A stretch of DNA of 64,000 bases. Origin: a virus. The notes below the pieces were generated by a model. It did not search any database and was not told the origin of the DNA. It worked only from the letters and a program-made list of their open reading frames with translations. The position numbers and the translations under genes were made by a program. Below are positions 19,601 to 29,500 of the stretch, in pieces (the first letter of the stretch is position 1; the number at the start of each line of letters is the position of its first letter). Location of the stretch: the IMG/VR virus record IMGVR_UViG_3300042382_000268, positions 62,001 to 126,000 of that record; one strand, written 5' to 3'.

Positions 19601-22600
19601 TTCTTAGATACAACAACATTGCATATGTTACTACCGACGCAGCACATTTATTAGTATCATCTAATCAAGTTAAAATTACACCAACTACGTTAACAAATTA
19701 CGCAGCTACACCGTATGTTACTGTGCTAAGTTCTACTAGATTTAGGTGTCCAAATGTTGGACCACAAACTCCTGCTGCTGCAACTACTACAAACACTGCA
19801 ACAGTGCCTGCAACTACCGGAACTACTACTGTTACTGTTGCAAGTGCAAGTGTTTCCGGCGGCCCAATTCAGATTGGAGATTACGTATTTTCAAATATTA
19901 ATAGTTTTCCAATAGGTTCAGTAGTAACCGGAGTAACTGGAACTACAACACTTTTAATTGCAATTGAATTTCCGTCAGTAAGTGATACTTCTACTGCATC
20001 ATCGATAGCAGGATTAACATTTATTCGACCAATAACTGAAGCTGGTACAGTTCGATCTGTTATAACTGCAGTTAATAACAGTGCGCAAGGTGAAATTTCA
20101 AGCATACGAAAAGGCATGTTAACTGCAGTTAATAATTTAACAATTACTAGCGGTAGTTCCTATGTGTCAGGAACATATTATAGGGTTTCGTTATCTAATG
20201 TAACAGGTACAGGTTCTGGTGCATTAGCAAATATCACAGTTACTGGCGATTCAGTAACGGCAGTAGATTTAACGTATGCAGGATCAGGTTATGCAGTTGG
20301 GAATACAGTAAGTGCATCATTGCCTGGTGGCAGTGGTTTTAGTATACCAGTTTCGGCAATTGAAACTCATGCATATATTAACAATATCTCAGATTTGTTT
20401 GTTGGGTCAAGTATATCACCAGATTTTGTTAGTGATAACGCTAGTGCAATAAACACTATTACTGTGTCAAGTACAATTTCTAAAACATTTAATGCTTCAA
20501 GTGATGTTAATTACTCTACTAACAGAATAACTATTGCAACCCACGGTTATTCTAATGGTGATTACGTAATGTATAATCCAGGTTCTAATCAACTAATATC
20601 CGGATTATCAATTACTCTACCGTATTATGTTAAACGAATTGATGCTAATATTATTGAACTGTATAGCGAATACTACCTAACTAATATTATATCATTAGGC
20701 ACTAGTTCAACTGGTACACACACGTTTACAACAAGTGCAATAAACATTACTAATAACAGATTGTACGTTGCGGCGCACGGGTTATCTACTGGTGATGCAT
20801 TAGTGTTTACCGGAACTAACTTACCGTCAATTGATTCTAATCAGATTGGTGATAGATCGCATTTCTTTATTGGATCAGTTACAACTAACACATTTACAAT
20901 TCACAATTTACGAAGTGATGCATTAGATAGTGTAAATGGCGTAGTGGTTGCCCCAAACAACATTACAAGTATTGGATCTAGTACATTATCTATGATTCAT
21001 TATCAAGTTCAAATTATTGGGTATTCAAATACTAGTAGTAAACAAATATCAAACTGGGGACTTTTAGCATCGTCAAGTATTGATGCAAGTAATATTGTGT
21101 CGGGCGTAGTTACAACTAGCAGATTAGCAACATCCGGTACTGCAAGTTCAACAACTTATTTACGAGGCGACTCTACTTGGTCAACTGCAGTTACAAGCAT
21201 CCAGTCTTCAAACAGCGCGTTAACTATTACCGGATCTGGAATAGGTGCTATGTACGGTGCATTAACATTTGATGTTGCAAAAACAACATTCCCAACTGAT
21301 AATGGATCTTATTCAACATTAGGTGTTGCTAGTTTTAATATTAATCAATTTACAGTTGGTACAGGCGCCACTGCTGGTCTAGTTTATATTACTGCAGGAA
21401 CAATTGATGCTGGTACATTAGATGGTAACGACTCGTCGTATTACTTAGATCCTGTAAACTTATCTGCATCAATACCACTCAATAAAGGCGGTACTGGAAT
21501 TAGTGTGTATACTGCAGGCGATATGATTTATGCAAGTACGACAACAAGCTTAAATCAACTTCCAATTGGGCCAGCTAATACTATTTTATCAAGCAACGGT
21601 ACATTACCGTATTGGGCGCCGTCATTATCATTAGCAACTGTTATTAAAACAGGTGCTGGCGAGATTTCAACTACTAATGCAGGTTCTGCAAACGTATTTA
21701 ATACGAATGCATTAACATTAAATGTTGGTGGAGCAGCAACTAGTGTGTATTTAGGTGCAAATTCTACAGGTATAACATTAATTAATGTTAAGAGCTATAC
21801 TACAAACGGTGCATCAAGCACTACTGTTTCAGCAGTATATGGTATTGTTGCACCTATTAGCACCGCAGCTAGAAATAATAGTGGAGTATCAACTATTGTT
21901 ACTACTATACCGCACGGTTTAACTGCAGGTGATCTAATTACGGTTGTGTGTTTGTCTGACCCGTCGTACAACGTAAGAAACGCTGTAGTATCAGTTACTA
22001 ACACAACTACATTTACCTATTCAAATGCTGGCTCGTTAACTACCGTTGTTGCAAGTACTGGTTCAATATTTACTGGGTCACAATCATTATCATTAGCAAC
22101 GACTGCTGCAAACGGTGATACTAAATTAATTTTTGGTAGTACTGCTGGAGTTATTATTGGCCAAATTGTATTAGGTAATTCGCATATACCTACAAATACA
22201 ACAGTTATTGGTATTGATGCGTTAAATATTTATTTAAGTGCAGCAATCACTGATGTAATTATGTCAGCTACGTCAATTGTGTTTGTTCACACTAATGCTA
22301 GTTTAGGTATTGCTACTGGTAACCAAATAACTATTGCGTCATCTGGTATAACAAATTTAGACGGTACATGGCCAGTTACTAGCGCATCTTCATTTTCAAC
22401 ATCATTTAGTATTTCAATAACTACTGCAATTACTGCATCATCTGCTCCTCGCGTAGGTAATATTACTAAAGCTAATTCATTAGTATTAAAAAATAAAAAT
22501 ATTACAATTGGTAGCAGTGAAGCAAGTGCAACTCCGGTTGCAGCTACATTAATTGGTGAAAAATCAGTAGGTACAAATGTTGCAGGTGTTGATTTTAATA

Positions 22601-23103
22601 TTATCCCTGGAACAGGAACAGGTAATGCAGCATCAGGTAGTTTTGTAGTAAAAACAGGTAACGGTGCAGCATCAGGCACATCACCCCAAACTCCGACTAC
22701 TAAGTTAACTATTGATAATAATGGTATTGCAACATTTACAAATTCAGTAGTTATAAATCAAAACATTGAAGTACACGGTGTTAATACTACTGGAATTACT
22801 AATGCAGCAGCTGTGCCAGTAAAATCATTTTCAAAGACAGTTTATAGAAGTGCTAAATTAATATTCCAAGTAACTTGTACGTCGGGACCAAATGCAAATA
22901 CATATCAAATTGGTGAAGTTTTAATCATCCATGACGGTACTACTGCATATATGGCAGAATACGGTGATATTAAAACTGGTGCAAACATGTTAGCAACATT
23001 TACTTGTGATATTGATGGATTAGATAACGTTCGAATTTTAGCACAAGCACTTACTGGTGATACTATTTCAGTTCGTGTAGTAAGTAGTTTAAATATTATA
23101 TAA
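13606..23103 (+). CDS. Giant modular fibre/adhesin protein (3165 residues)
   Basis: One continuous 9.5-kb frame with SD AAGGAAT. Modules in order by nucleotide: fibre-type TGTGTKFVMDTSP and TSFDLLNTNATTVNF repeats (13660-15060); NTAIGxxAG-type repeats like trimeric autotransporter heads (15100-15480); a VDDKNLELGS module (15600-15830); a beta-helix with the lead-in VYVSESKGNDLNDGLSLPVR (16080-16900); two CQRD(I/V)GxxxDAIxYD helical modules (17035 and 17470); several PHGLTxGDxV beta modules (18040, 20530, 20760, 21900); and a GRVYTSGTNELGDFKVGDF domain (18770). The last 100 residues are a compact end domain. Thr, Ser, Ala, Asn and Gly dominate; Cys is rare. It has no enzymatic motif I can name. 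It probably forms a long trimeric fibre or baseplate-attached appendage for host binding. Confidence 0.8.
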   Translation: MSKNLSNILKGGTLPVIHGGTGVTVSTGTGSVVLNTSPSLVTPDIGIATATSINKVMFTQPTGNATLTIANNKVLTVSNTISFTGTDSAAVEVSTGGTVTYTKDKLSVFSTTTSAELAGVISDETGYVAGAILMFNDSPTIKNSIVTTSTSFDLLNTNATTVNFASAAGTISIGASGTGTTTINHNLQVAGDIFFNGTASQLSASTIEVTDTLVMLAKNNPGDIVDVGWYASYIATATGVKTYTGLVRDASESDRSWKLFSGTITAPSTTIDFGNAVYDNLKIAALTATTGNFSGQITSTLAQGTAPFSVVSTTPVTNLSIGGNAATVTTNANMTGPITGTGNVTSITSQTGTGTKFVMDTSPVLITPTIGVATATSINGLTLTASTGTLTIATDKVLTVSNTLTFTGTDTSSVAFGAGGTVAYTGGTGTKLSSFAATTSDELASVISDETGTGKLVFANTPTLITPAIGAATGTSVVLTSDSTINGLTIGLGGSNVASNTVIGFSAFSGNTTGTSNIAIGMQSLYGSTTANVNTSVGSQSMQNVQDGSANVGIGAGTLYSNTSGAQNTAIGAFAGYGSNGVNANTTGTNNVYVGYSTIGSAIDNTNEIVIGSLAVGLGSNSTVLGTTSTTTATIYGALSIPNTTASSSSITGALKVAGGVGIGGNLYVEGNLSVNGLITTINSTTITVDDKNLELGSTASPTDVTADGGGITLKGLTDKTFTWSAASNSWVSNVGITASSIQNTPIGSTTASSGNFTGITVENGGSLILKETSLNGINYISIKSPDSLAADYTITLPTTVGTAGQVLSTDGNGALTFVDSDVFGGNVVYVSESKGNDLNDGLSLPVRTIKRALQIASGMVYNSLGAVNRIRAVVSVAAGNYVENNPVIIPDNVSVEGAGLRACVIRPLNANKDMFRLRNGGYFAQFTFRDGITASGVASYTWAYAFAFDDVFDTQCDRTGYINLPSNRPTMTLSPYVQNCSIISFLGGNGAYVDGSKVANPNVPTSLLEVEVNPAGAAPVQCKSMIANAFTMISFGGTGWRVTNDAYVQLVSCFQLFLLNGVYAQSGGYTSITNSATNFGKYALRSSGYSPIAYPYDKGFVSAVGSSGSIQTVTAIGFTRPDGPVEQYVIRIYDNNAFTYNVAICQRDIGFIIDAIGYDMMFGGNFRSIKAAMTYYSTQAANVVGVQKTATIAGFTYLRDYVANAVNGDPIAGASIIANMNTINDIVNNGLSVVPASVIPEPSNIDPGFSDAARLLAGNKLFLQAEIIAFMSSTYTALWSSLTAPQRLLCQRDVGYMVDAIQYDLIYACNLETTVIGRLYYNRLTNTFVENAGEKTAALDVVLRLRAIVEYIVTNNTAGWTKSAGNAASQFISGTAATPGAVTFAKARFQEIYDTINTGTETAVAILPDTTWVVDANLVTQFNILQTTKDAIKTFVTEYISTQYGATDLTSQYKVQSPNFLQVSFNAFTEIDIATDVFTTSTPHGLTNGDSVIYDSTGNSPLGGLFTGSVYYVYFLNTVQFKLAHDDSLTLPVDVVALGTGTHTFTKNDYELYVDTVTSTHTTFQTIVLTSAYSFAPGDLLEGTTGALPNKASVYSYDGDKTIVVAINFVTIGISQERKLFATNSIITKINATVVSLTVSSVTSRNDLHAATFNVASTLLGGLLDNVGTLVGKQIFFHRASIVNSSGHTWEYAGSGIDYNALPTNGGKTDVRFEQYQERSGRVYTSGTNELGDFKVGDFITAYNRTGNIVFKNTVTVSQLNVLKLALSDISVDAISNDTGLGENEVGGPSDSKLSTQLAIWSYANQRLGAFIDKAVSTNAVPGALVQLNATGQINVDLIPAQRTSASVITYGYRSRLTAYDDVPSVNFLSGDNSTEEFETVTLTLSDPITALDGAIVTQSTSGASGLLKGDHTNVNTILVASTGYTFTTVFDTTPAHTLIINLDSTPSTTNTSVYCLVVSAAISATDNSVLRNSTTNQYLVLPTTGTYVYTFVGISKILRYNNIAYVTTDAAHLLVSSNQVKITPTTLTNYAATPYVTVLSSTRFRCPNVGPQTPAAATTTNTATVPATTGTTTVTVASASVSGGPIQIGDYVFSNINSFPIGSVVTGVTGTTTLLIAIEFPSVSDTSTASSIAGLTFIRPITEAGTVRSVITAVNNSAQGEISSIRKGMLTAVNNLTITSGSSYVSGTYYRVSLSNVTGTGSGALANITVTGDSVTAVDLTYAGSGYAVGNTVSASLPGGSGFSIPVSAIETHAYINNISDLFVGSSISPDFVSDNASAINTITVSSTISKTFNASSDVNYSTNRITIATHGYSNGDYVMYNPGSNQLISGLSITLPYYVKRIDANIIELYSEYYLTNIISLGTSSTGTHTFTTSAINITNNRLYVAAHGLSTGDALVFTGTNLPSIDSNQIGDRSHFFIGSVTTNTFTIHNLRSDALDSVNGVVVAPNNITSIGSSTLSMIHYQVQIIGYSNTSSKQISNWGLLASSSIDASNIVSGVVTTSRLATSGTASSTTYLRGDSTWSTAVTSIQSSNSALTITGSGIGAMYGALTFDVAKTTFPTDNGSYSTLGVASFNINQFTVGTGATAGLVYITAGTIDAGTLDGNDSSYYLDPVNLSASIPLNKGGTGISVYTAGDMIYASTTTSLNQLPIGPANTILSSNGTLPYWAPSLSLATVIKTGAGEISTTNAGSANVFNTNALTLNVGGAATSVYLGANSTGITLINVKSYTTNGASSTTVSAVYGIVAPISTAARNNSGVSTIVTTIPHGLTAGDLITVVCLSDPSYNVRNAVVSVTNTTTFTYSNAGSLTTVVASTGSIFTGSQSLSLATTAANGDTKLIFGSTAGVIIGQIVLGNSHIPTNTTVIGIDALNIYLSAAITDVIMSATSIVFVHTNASLGIATGNQITIASSGITNLDGTWPVTSASSFSTSFSISITTAITASSAPRVGNITKANSLVLKNKNITIGSSEASATPVAATLIGEKSVGTNVAGVDFNIIPGTGTGNAASGSFVVKTGNGAASGTSPQTPTTKLTIDNNGIATFTNSVVINQNIEVHGVNTTGITNAAAVPVKSFSKTVYRSAKLIFQVTCTSGPNANTYQIGEVLIIHDGTTAYMAEYGDIKTGANMLATFTCDIDGLDNVRILAQALTGDTISVRVVSSLNII

Positions 23104-23112
23104 GGAAAATAA

Positions 23113-26100
23113 ATGGCTCAAGCTGATTTTACCATAAAAAGCGGATTTACCGCTAACGACATTTTGCAAGTTAATTCAGAAACTGATTCAACATCATCTA
23201 TAACTGGTGCGGCAATTGTTGTAGGTGGTATGGGTATTGGTAAAAAATTATATGTAGGTAGTGGTATTAATACCACTACCGGTACTTTTACATCAACCGT
23301 TTCAACAACTCAATTAACATCAACTATTGCACAAGGAACTGCACCATTTGTTGTAACTTCTACCACGCCTGTTACTAACTTAAAATCAGATTGGGTAGTA
23401 ACAAATGCAAATATGACAGGTCCAATTACAGGAACTGGAAATGTAACTTCTATCACAAGTCAAACTGGTACTGGTACTAAATTTGTTGTTGATAATTCAC
23501 CAACGTTAATTACTCCAGATATAGGAGTTGCAACTGCAACTACGGTTAATAAAGTAACAATTACTGCTCCGGCTACTAATTCTGTACTAACTATTGCTAA
23601 TAACAAAACGTTAACTGCAAGTAATTCTATTACGATTGCAGGTACTGATAGTAAAACTTTAACTGTTACAAATTCGGTAGCATTTTCAGGTACTGACAGT
23701 TCAACGTTAGCATTTAGAGCAGGTGGCCAAGTTGCATATACTGATAAAGATAAATTATCAGCATTTTTAGCAACTACATCAGCTGAATTAGCAACTGTAA
23801 TTTCAGATGAAACCGGAACTGGTGTTTTAGTTTTTAGTACAAGTCCTGCATTTACTACATCAATTACAACCGGATCTACTAGTTTTGATTTAATCAATAC
23901 TACTGCAACTACTGTAAATTTTGCCAAAGCAGCAACTGCATTAAGTATTGGAGCAGCTACTGGAACTACTACAGTTAACAATAACCTACAAGTAACTGGT
24001 GACATTTATTTTAATGGTACTGCAAGTAAACTTAGTTCAACTAACATTGAAGTTAACGATGCATTAGTTTATTTTGGTGCAAACAACATAGGTGATTTAT
24101 TAGATTTAGGGTGGATAGGACGTTACAACAACGGTGTTGTTAACGATGCTCACGTAGGATTTATAAGAAGTGCTGCAGATAAAGAATGGAAACTCTTTAG
24201 TAATATTACTGCAGAACCGACTACTACTGTAGACTTAACAGGAGCTACATACGATAATTTAAGGATTGGAAAACTAACAACTACTGGTGTTAATAAGGTA
24301 GCAATAACTGCCCCAACTACAAGTGCAACATTGACTATTGCAGACGGCGCAACGTTTGCAACATCAGGTGCATTTACTACTACAATTACATCAACTGCTA
24401 ATACTGCAGTAACATTACCCACTTCTGGAATATTAGTTAATACATCTGTAACAACACTCTCATCATTAGCATCAGTTGGTACTATTACTTCGGGTACTTG
24501 GTCAGGATCATTCGGCATAGTATCAGGTTCAAATCTTACAAGTTTAACTGCAGGAAATTTAAGTGGAACTATTCCAAGTGCAGTGTTAGCTAATTCAACA
24601 CAGTATATTGGAACAACTGCTATTACGCTATCGAGAGCATCATTAGCACAAACCCTAACCGGTGTTAGTATTGACGGTAATGCTGCTACAGTTACCAGTG
24701 GAGTTTACACAACTGGAAGTTATGCAGATCCAGCATGGCTTACAAGTTTAGCTTATTCAAAAATAACTGGAACTCCGAGTGCATATTCATTACTAGCAGC
24801 TACTACAACTACATTAGGTGGGGTAAAAGTAGACGGTTCTAGTATTACAATAAATGGGTCAGGTGTAATTAGTACTCCTGGACCAACACTTAAAACTATA
24901 AACAGTAGTTCACTTTTAGGATCAGGAGACATTGCAGTAGTATCATCATTGTCAGTTACATCAGCTAACGGGTTTGCAGGTTCTATTTCTGGAACTTCTT
25001 CATCAGCAATTACAATTTCTACTTCTATAACAGGATTATTAAAAGGTAATGGAACTGCAATTTCAGCCGCTACTGTTAACACAGATTATTTACCTGCAAC
25101 CAGTCCAGCTGTTACTACATCGTTAACTACTCCGTCGACGTCTTTTGATTTAATTAATACTACTGCAACTACTGTAAATTTTGCCAAAGCAGCTACTACC
25201 TTGAGTATTGGTGCAGCAACTGGTACTACTACAATTAATAATGCAATTTCGTCAATATTTGATGCAACATTTAACTCGTGTGTGGTTGGCTCTGGATCGT
25301 ATTCAACAAATATAAGAGTCGGATTTGGCACATTAGCTAACGTTACTGCAGCCGGTGTTAGAAACACTAGTGTAGGATATGCTCCGTTATCGTATACTAC
25401 TTCTGGTACAAAAAATACTGCAATAGGGTATGGCGTATTAAATGTTAATTCAACTGGCAGTTCAAATACCGCAATTGGTTCATCGGCATTAATAAAAAAT
25501 TCAATAGGTAACTATAATGTTGCGCTTGGTTCAGAATCATTAATAAATCTAACTACATCAGTTGCTACTATTACATTTACTGCCGGATCTGGATATACTG
25601 CTAATTCTACATTTACTGCAGCACAATTAGTGTATTCATCAGGTACAGTTGCAGGATCGTATCCAACTGCTACTATTGTTACCAATGCTAGCGGAGTAGT
25701 TACAAGCGTAACGTTAGTAACGTATGGAACTGGATTTACTGACGCAACTACTGTTATGACGTATGCAAGTATGGGCGCCGGTACCGGATTTACTGTAACC
25801 GCAGCAACATTATCAGCTACTGGAAGCAGCAATATTGCAATTGGCTATCAAACATTACTTAGCACAACTACTAGCGGCACTAATATTGCAATTGGGACAC
25901 AATCGTTAGCATTAAATACAACCGGTAGTAGCAATACTGCAATTGGGCATGCAGCAGGGTATGCAGGTAGTTCAAATGCAAATGCTACCGGATCAAACAA
26001 TGTATATGTTGGTTATTATGCCATAGGATCTGGAACAGCTAACACAAATGAAATTGTAATTGGATCATCTGCTATTGGTTTAGGAAGTAATTCTACTGTA

Positions 26101-26571
26101 ATTGGTAACAGTACTACAACTTCGGCTAAAATATTTGGTGCATTAACATTAGCAGGTTCTTCGTCAACGTTGGCTGCTATTCTTACAAATATGGCAGAGG
26201 TAACAACTGTAATTGCAACTGCTGCAGCAACTTCAGTTACTTACTACACGTCGTCACAGGCAGTTCTATATTATACAACTGCAGCATCATCAAACTGGGC
26301 TATAAACATAACACATTCAGCAGGTACTACACTAAACACCGCGTTAGGGATTGGGCAATCAATCACTGTTGCATTTTTAGTAACTCAAGGAGCTACTGCA
26401 TATTATAATACCGCAGTTCAAATAGACGGAACAGCAGTAACTCCAAAATGGCAAGGTGGATCAGCGCCAACTTCCGGTAATACTAACGCTCTTGATGTAT
26501 ATTCGTACACTGTAATTAAAACTGCAGCTTCAACATTTACTGTGTTAGCATCAATAACTAAATTTGCATAG
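23113..26571 (+). CDS. Fibre/adhesin protein with NTAIG repeats
   Basis: A 1152-residue paralogue of the preceding gene, nine bases after its stop, with SD AAGGAAA. The N-terminal 90 residues contain SITGAAIVVGGMGIGKKLYVG, a module shared with the gene at 30789. Residues 98-170 repeat the MTGPITGTGNVTSITSQTGT module, and residues about 255-300 and 675-710 the SFDLINTTATTVNFAKAA module. Between about residues 735 and 1010 there is a run of NTAIGxxxL repeats, interrupted by a TFTAGSGYTANSTFTAAQLV insertion. It ends with a beta C-terminal domain whose SVTYYTSSQAVLYYTTAASS stretch resembles the end of the gene at 59830. It is a probable trimeric side or tip fibre. Confidence 0.75.
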   Translation: MAQADFTIKSGFTANDILQVNSETDSTSSITGAAIVVGGMGIGKKLYVGSGINTTTGTFTSTVSTTQLTSTIAQGTAPFVVTSTTPVTNLKSDWVVTNANMTGPITGTGNVTSITSQTGTGTKFVVDNSPTLITPDIGVATATTVNKVTITAPATNSVLTIANNKTLTASNSITIAGTDSKTLTVTNSVAFSGTDSSTLAFRAGGQVAYTDKDKLSAFLATTSAELATVISDETGTGVLVFSTSPAFTTSITTGSTSFDLINTTATTVNFAKAATALSIGAATGTTTVNNNLQVTGDIYFNGTASKLSSTNIEVNDALVYFGANNIGDLLDLGWIGRYNNGVVNDAHVGFIRSAADKEWKLFSNITAEPTTTVDLTGATYDNLRIGKLTTTGVNKVAITAPTTSATLTIADGATFATSGAFTTTITSTANTAVTLPTSGILVNTSVTTLSSLASVGTITSGTWSGSFGIVSGSNLTSLTAGNLSGTIPSAVLANSTQYIGTTAITLSRASLAQTLTGVSIDGNAATVTSGVYTTGSYADPAWLTSLAYSKITGTPSAYSLLAATTTTLGGVKVDGSSITINGSGVISTPGPTLKTINSSSLLGSGDIAVVSSLSVTSANGFAGSISGTSSSAITISTSITGLLKGNGTAISAATVNTDYLPATSPAVTTSLTTPSTSFDLINTTATTVNFAKAATTLSIGAATGTTTINNAISSIFDATFNSCVVGSGSYSTNIRVGFGTLANVTAAGVRNTSVGYAPLSYTTSGTKNTAIGYGVLNVNSTGSSNTAIGSSALIKNSIGNYNVALGSESLINLTTSVATITFTAGSGYTANSTFTAAQLVYSSGTVAGSYPTATIVTNASGVVTSVTLVTYGTGFTDATTVMTYASMGAGTGFTVTAATLSATGSSNIAIGYQTLLSTTTSGTNIAIGTQSLALNTTGSSNTAIGHAAGYAGSSNANATGSNNVYVGYYAIGSGTANTNEIVIGSSAIGLGSNSTVIGNSTTTSAKIFGALTLAGSSSTLAAILTNMAEVTTVIATAAATSVTYYTSSQAVLYYTTAASSNWAINITHSAGTTLNTALGIGQSITVAFLVTQGATAYYNTAVQIDGTAVTPKWQGGSAPTSGNTNALDVYSYTVIKTAASTFTVLASITKFA

Positions 26572-26581
26572 GAAACACAAC

Positions 26582-29500
26582 ATGCCATCATTAATATCTT
26601 TTGGAACTGCAGCAGGACGTGCATATGGGTTAACTAATAAAAAGGGTTCGTCTATAGGTGATCCGTATTGGGATAATGTTACTATTATGTTACATTTTAA
26701 TGGAACAAGCGGGTCTACTGTTGCTACTGATACAAGTAATAATCAGTTAACAATGACTAATATATCGTCGTTAAACAGTATTAATACATCTACCTTAAAA
26801 TTTGGAACTGGATCAATGTATTTTCCAGGAACTTCTAATTTAACTAATCCAAGTACTGCAACTACATTAGTTGGTTTAAATAACAATTTTACAATTGAAT
26901 TTTGGGTATATCTTAATGGCACGCAAGGTGCATGGAAAGGATTTTGCGGAAACTATTTAGATTCGAGCTACGGATCAAGAAGCTGTTGGGCAATTGGGCT
27001 TGACGGCACCGGTAGTGGCTTAAGCTCGAGTATTGCAACCAGTACCAACGGAACATATCAAGGTACATCTTTAGGTACATCAACTTATACAGTATCGCCA
27101 AACACATGGTATCATGTTGCATTTGTTCGATCAGGCAGCACGTTTACTCAATATGTTAATGGATCAAGTACTGGAAGTTTTACATATTCTGGTTCAATAT
27201 ATGATGGCGGTTCTAATCTTGAAGTCGGATCGTACATTAACGGAGGGTATCGATTTACTGGATATATGGATGAATTTCGTATTACTAAAGGTGTTGCAAG
27301 ATACACTGCAAACTTTGTTCCTCAATCATTTGAATTTTTAGATTTTAGTACCAGTAGTACTGCCCCTGTAATTACTGCCATTGGCATATCATCTTCATCT
27401 GGTATACAAAATAATTATATGAATGAAACTGATTCATTAATTGCTGTAGTGTCGTTTAACAAAGCAGTTACTATAACAGGAACTCCGAGATTGGCAGCAA
27501 ATATCGGTGGAAGTATTTTATATCTAAATTATGTAAGTATATCTGGATTAAACGTTTATTTTTCATATGGATCATTACCTGCAGGATATAACGACTCTGA
27601 TGGTATTAGTTTTGATGCAAATGCAGTATCATTAAATGGCGGAACAATAATTGATATAGCAGGTAATAGTGCTGATCTAACTAGTCTTGCAGTAGCAGCA
27701 AATCCATCGTATAAAGTAGACACTACCGCCCCAACTGGAGGATCGATAAGTGTAGATGCAAATGGATTAGTTACAGTAAGTGGATTAGAGTCTGGAGCAA
27801 CTTGGCAATTCAGTACTAATTCTGGTAGTTCATGGACGACTGGTACCGGTACTACATTTTCTTTAGCTACGGGTTCATACGCAATAGGTTCAGTTCAAGT
27901 ACGACAAACTGACTTAGCAGGTAACGTGCAAACATCTGGAATTGCATATAATTCATCACTTATAACAGTAGCATCTACTTATGATGTAACAAAATTAAGC
28001 TTATTAATGAACTGTGACGGTGCAAATGGTTCAGCAATCTTTTTAGATCATTCATTAAACAACGTAACTTTATCTAACGGAGGCGGTGCACCGCAACTAA
28101 GCACAGCTACCTATAAGTTCGGTACTTCGTCGTTGTATGTTAACGGATCAAGTAGCAGGGTGAGCGCACCAAATAACGCTTTATTTAACTTTGATTCAGG
28201 TGATTTAACTATTGAATTTTGGATGTACACTCCAATTGCATGGACAAGTCAAGCGTATAGTGCAGGAATACTTGGACAAAAGGCAAATGATTCTACTAAC
28301 GGGTGGGTACTTTATATTGATGGAGGTTATCCATCTAAAATAAATGCAAGACTTGCATTAGAAAACAATTTTCCAACGGGAAGTACACCAACACAAAATA
28401 CATGGGAACATTGGGCATTAGTAAGATCTGGTACAACATTAAAATGGTATAAAAATGGAGTTTTAGATGCAACAGGTACATCCTTTGCTGCTGTTTCAGA
28501 TTCAACTGGAACGTTTTATATTGGACACGCTCAAACATGGGGCGGATATTTAAACGCGTATTTAGACGATATTCGAATTACTAAACAAGCATTGTATCTT
28601 TCAAACTTTACACCTCCTACATCAAAATTGTTAACTTATCCGGACATATACTATAACAATGTAAGTTTACTTTTAGTAGGCGATGGTGCTAATGGGGTAA
28701 ACACGTTTACCGATCTAAGTCCTACACCTAAAGCAATTACTGCTGCCGGTAACGCTATTAACAGCACTACTACTTATAAAACTGGCACATCATCGATGTA
28801 CTTTGACGGTACCGGCGATTATCTGTATGTAACAACTGCAAATTCTGCATTTAATTACGACATAAGCAATTTTACTATTGAATTTTGGGTATATCCGCAA
28901 GCAGGTCCTGCGTCAACTTATAACCCAACATTCTTTACAAATCATGGTGACAACGATTGGAATTCAGTAGGTACTGGTGTTCGTATTCATCATCAAAATG
29001 TGTTAATTGGAAGCTCTCAAATAACATTCAGTAGTCCTATAACTAATAACGTGTGGACGCATGTTGCTCTAGTACGAAATGATAACATAATTACTGCATA
29101 TAAAAACGGTGCAAGTGTTGGTAGTGTTTCGTACACCGGATCAGTCGGCGCCAATTCGGATCGTCCTGCATTAGCAACATCAGACAGTGTTGGTAGTGGA
29201 GGTAGAGAATTCTTACAAGGGTTTATCGACGACCTTCGTATTACTAAAGGTATTGCTCGATATACATCAAACTTTACTGCACCTGGACGATTAGGGGTGT
29301 TACGTATAGGAGCTTCTGCGCCGCTTACTATGACGTTAGCAGGTGGTACTAATGTAACTATTAACAAAGCATGGTTAATGACAAACGGATGGGATGGAAA
29401 TTCAATACTTTCTACAACTATTACTAATACTGCAGATATTCGATCTTCAACTACTTCAGTTGCAGCATTAACATTTGCAGCTGATTTGTCAACACTACCA

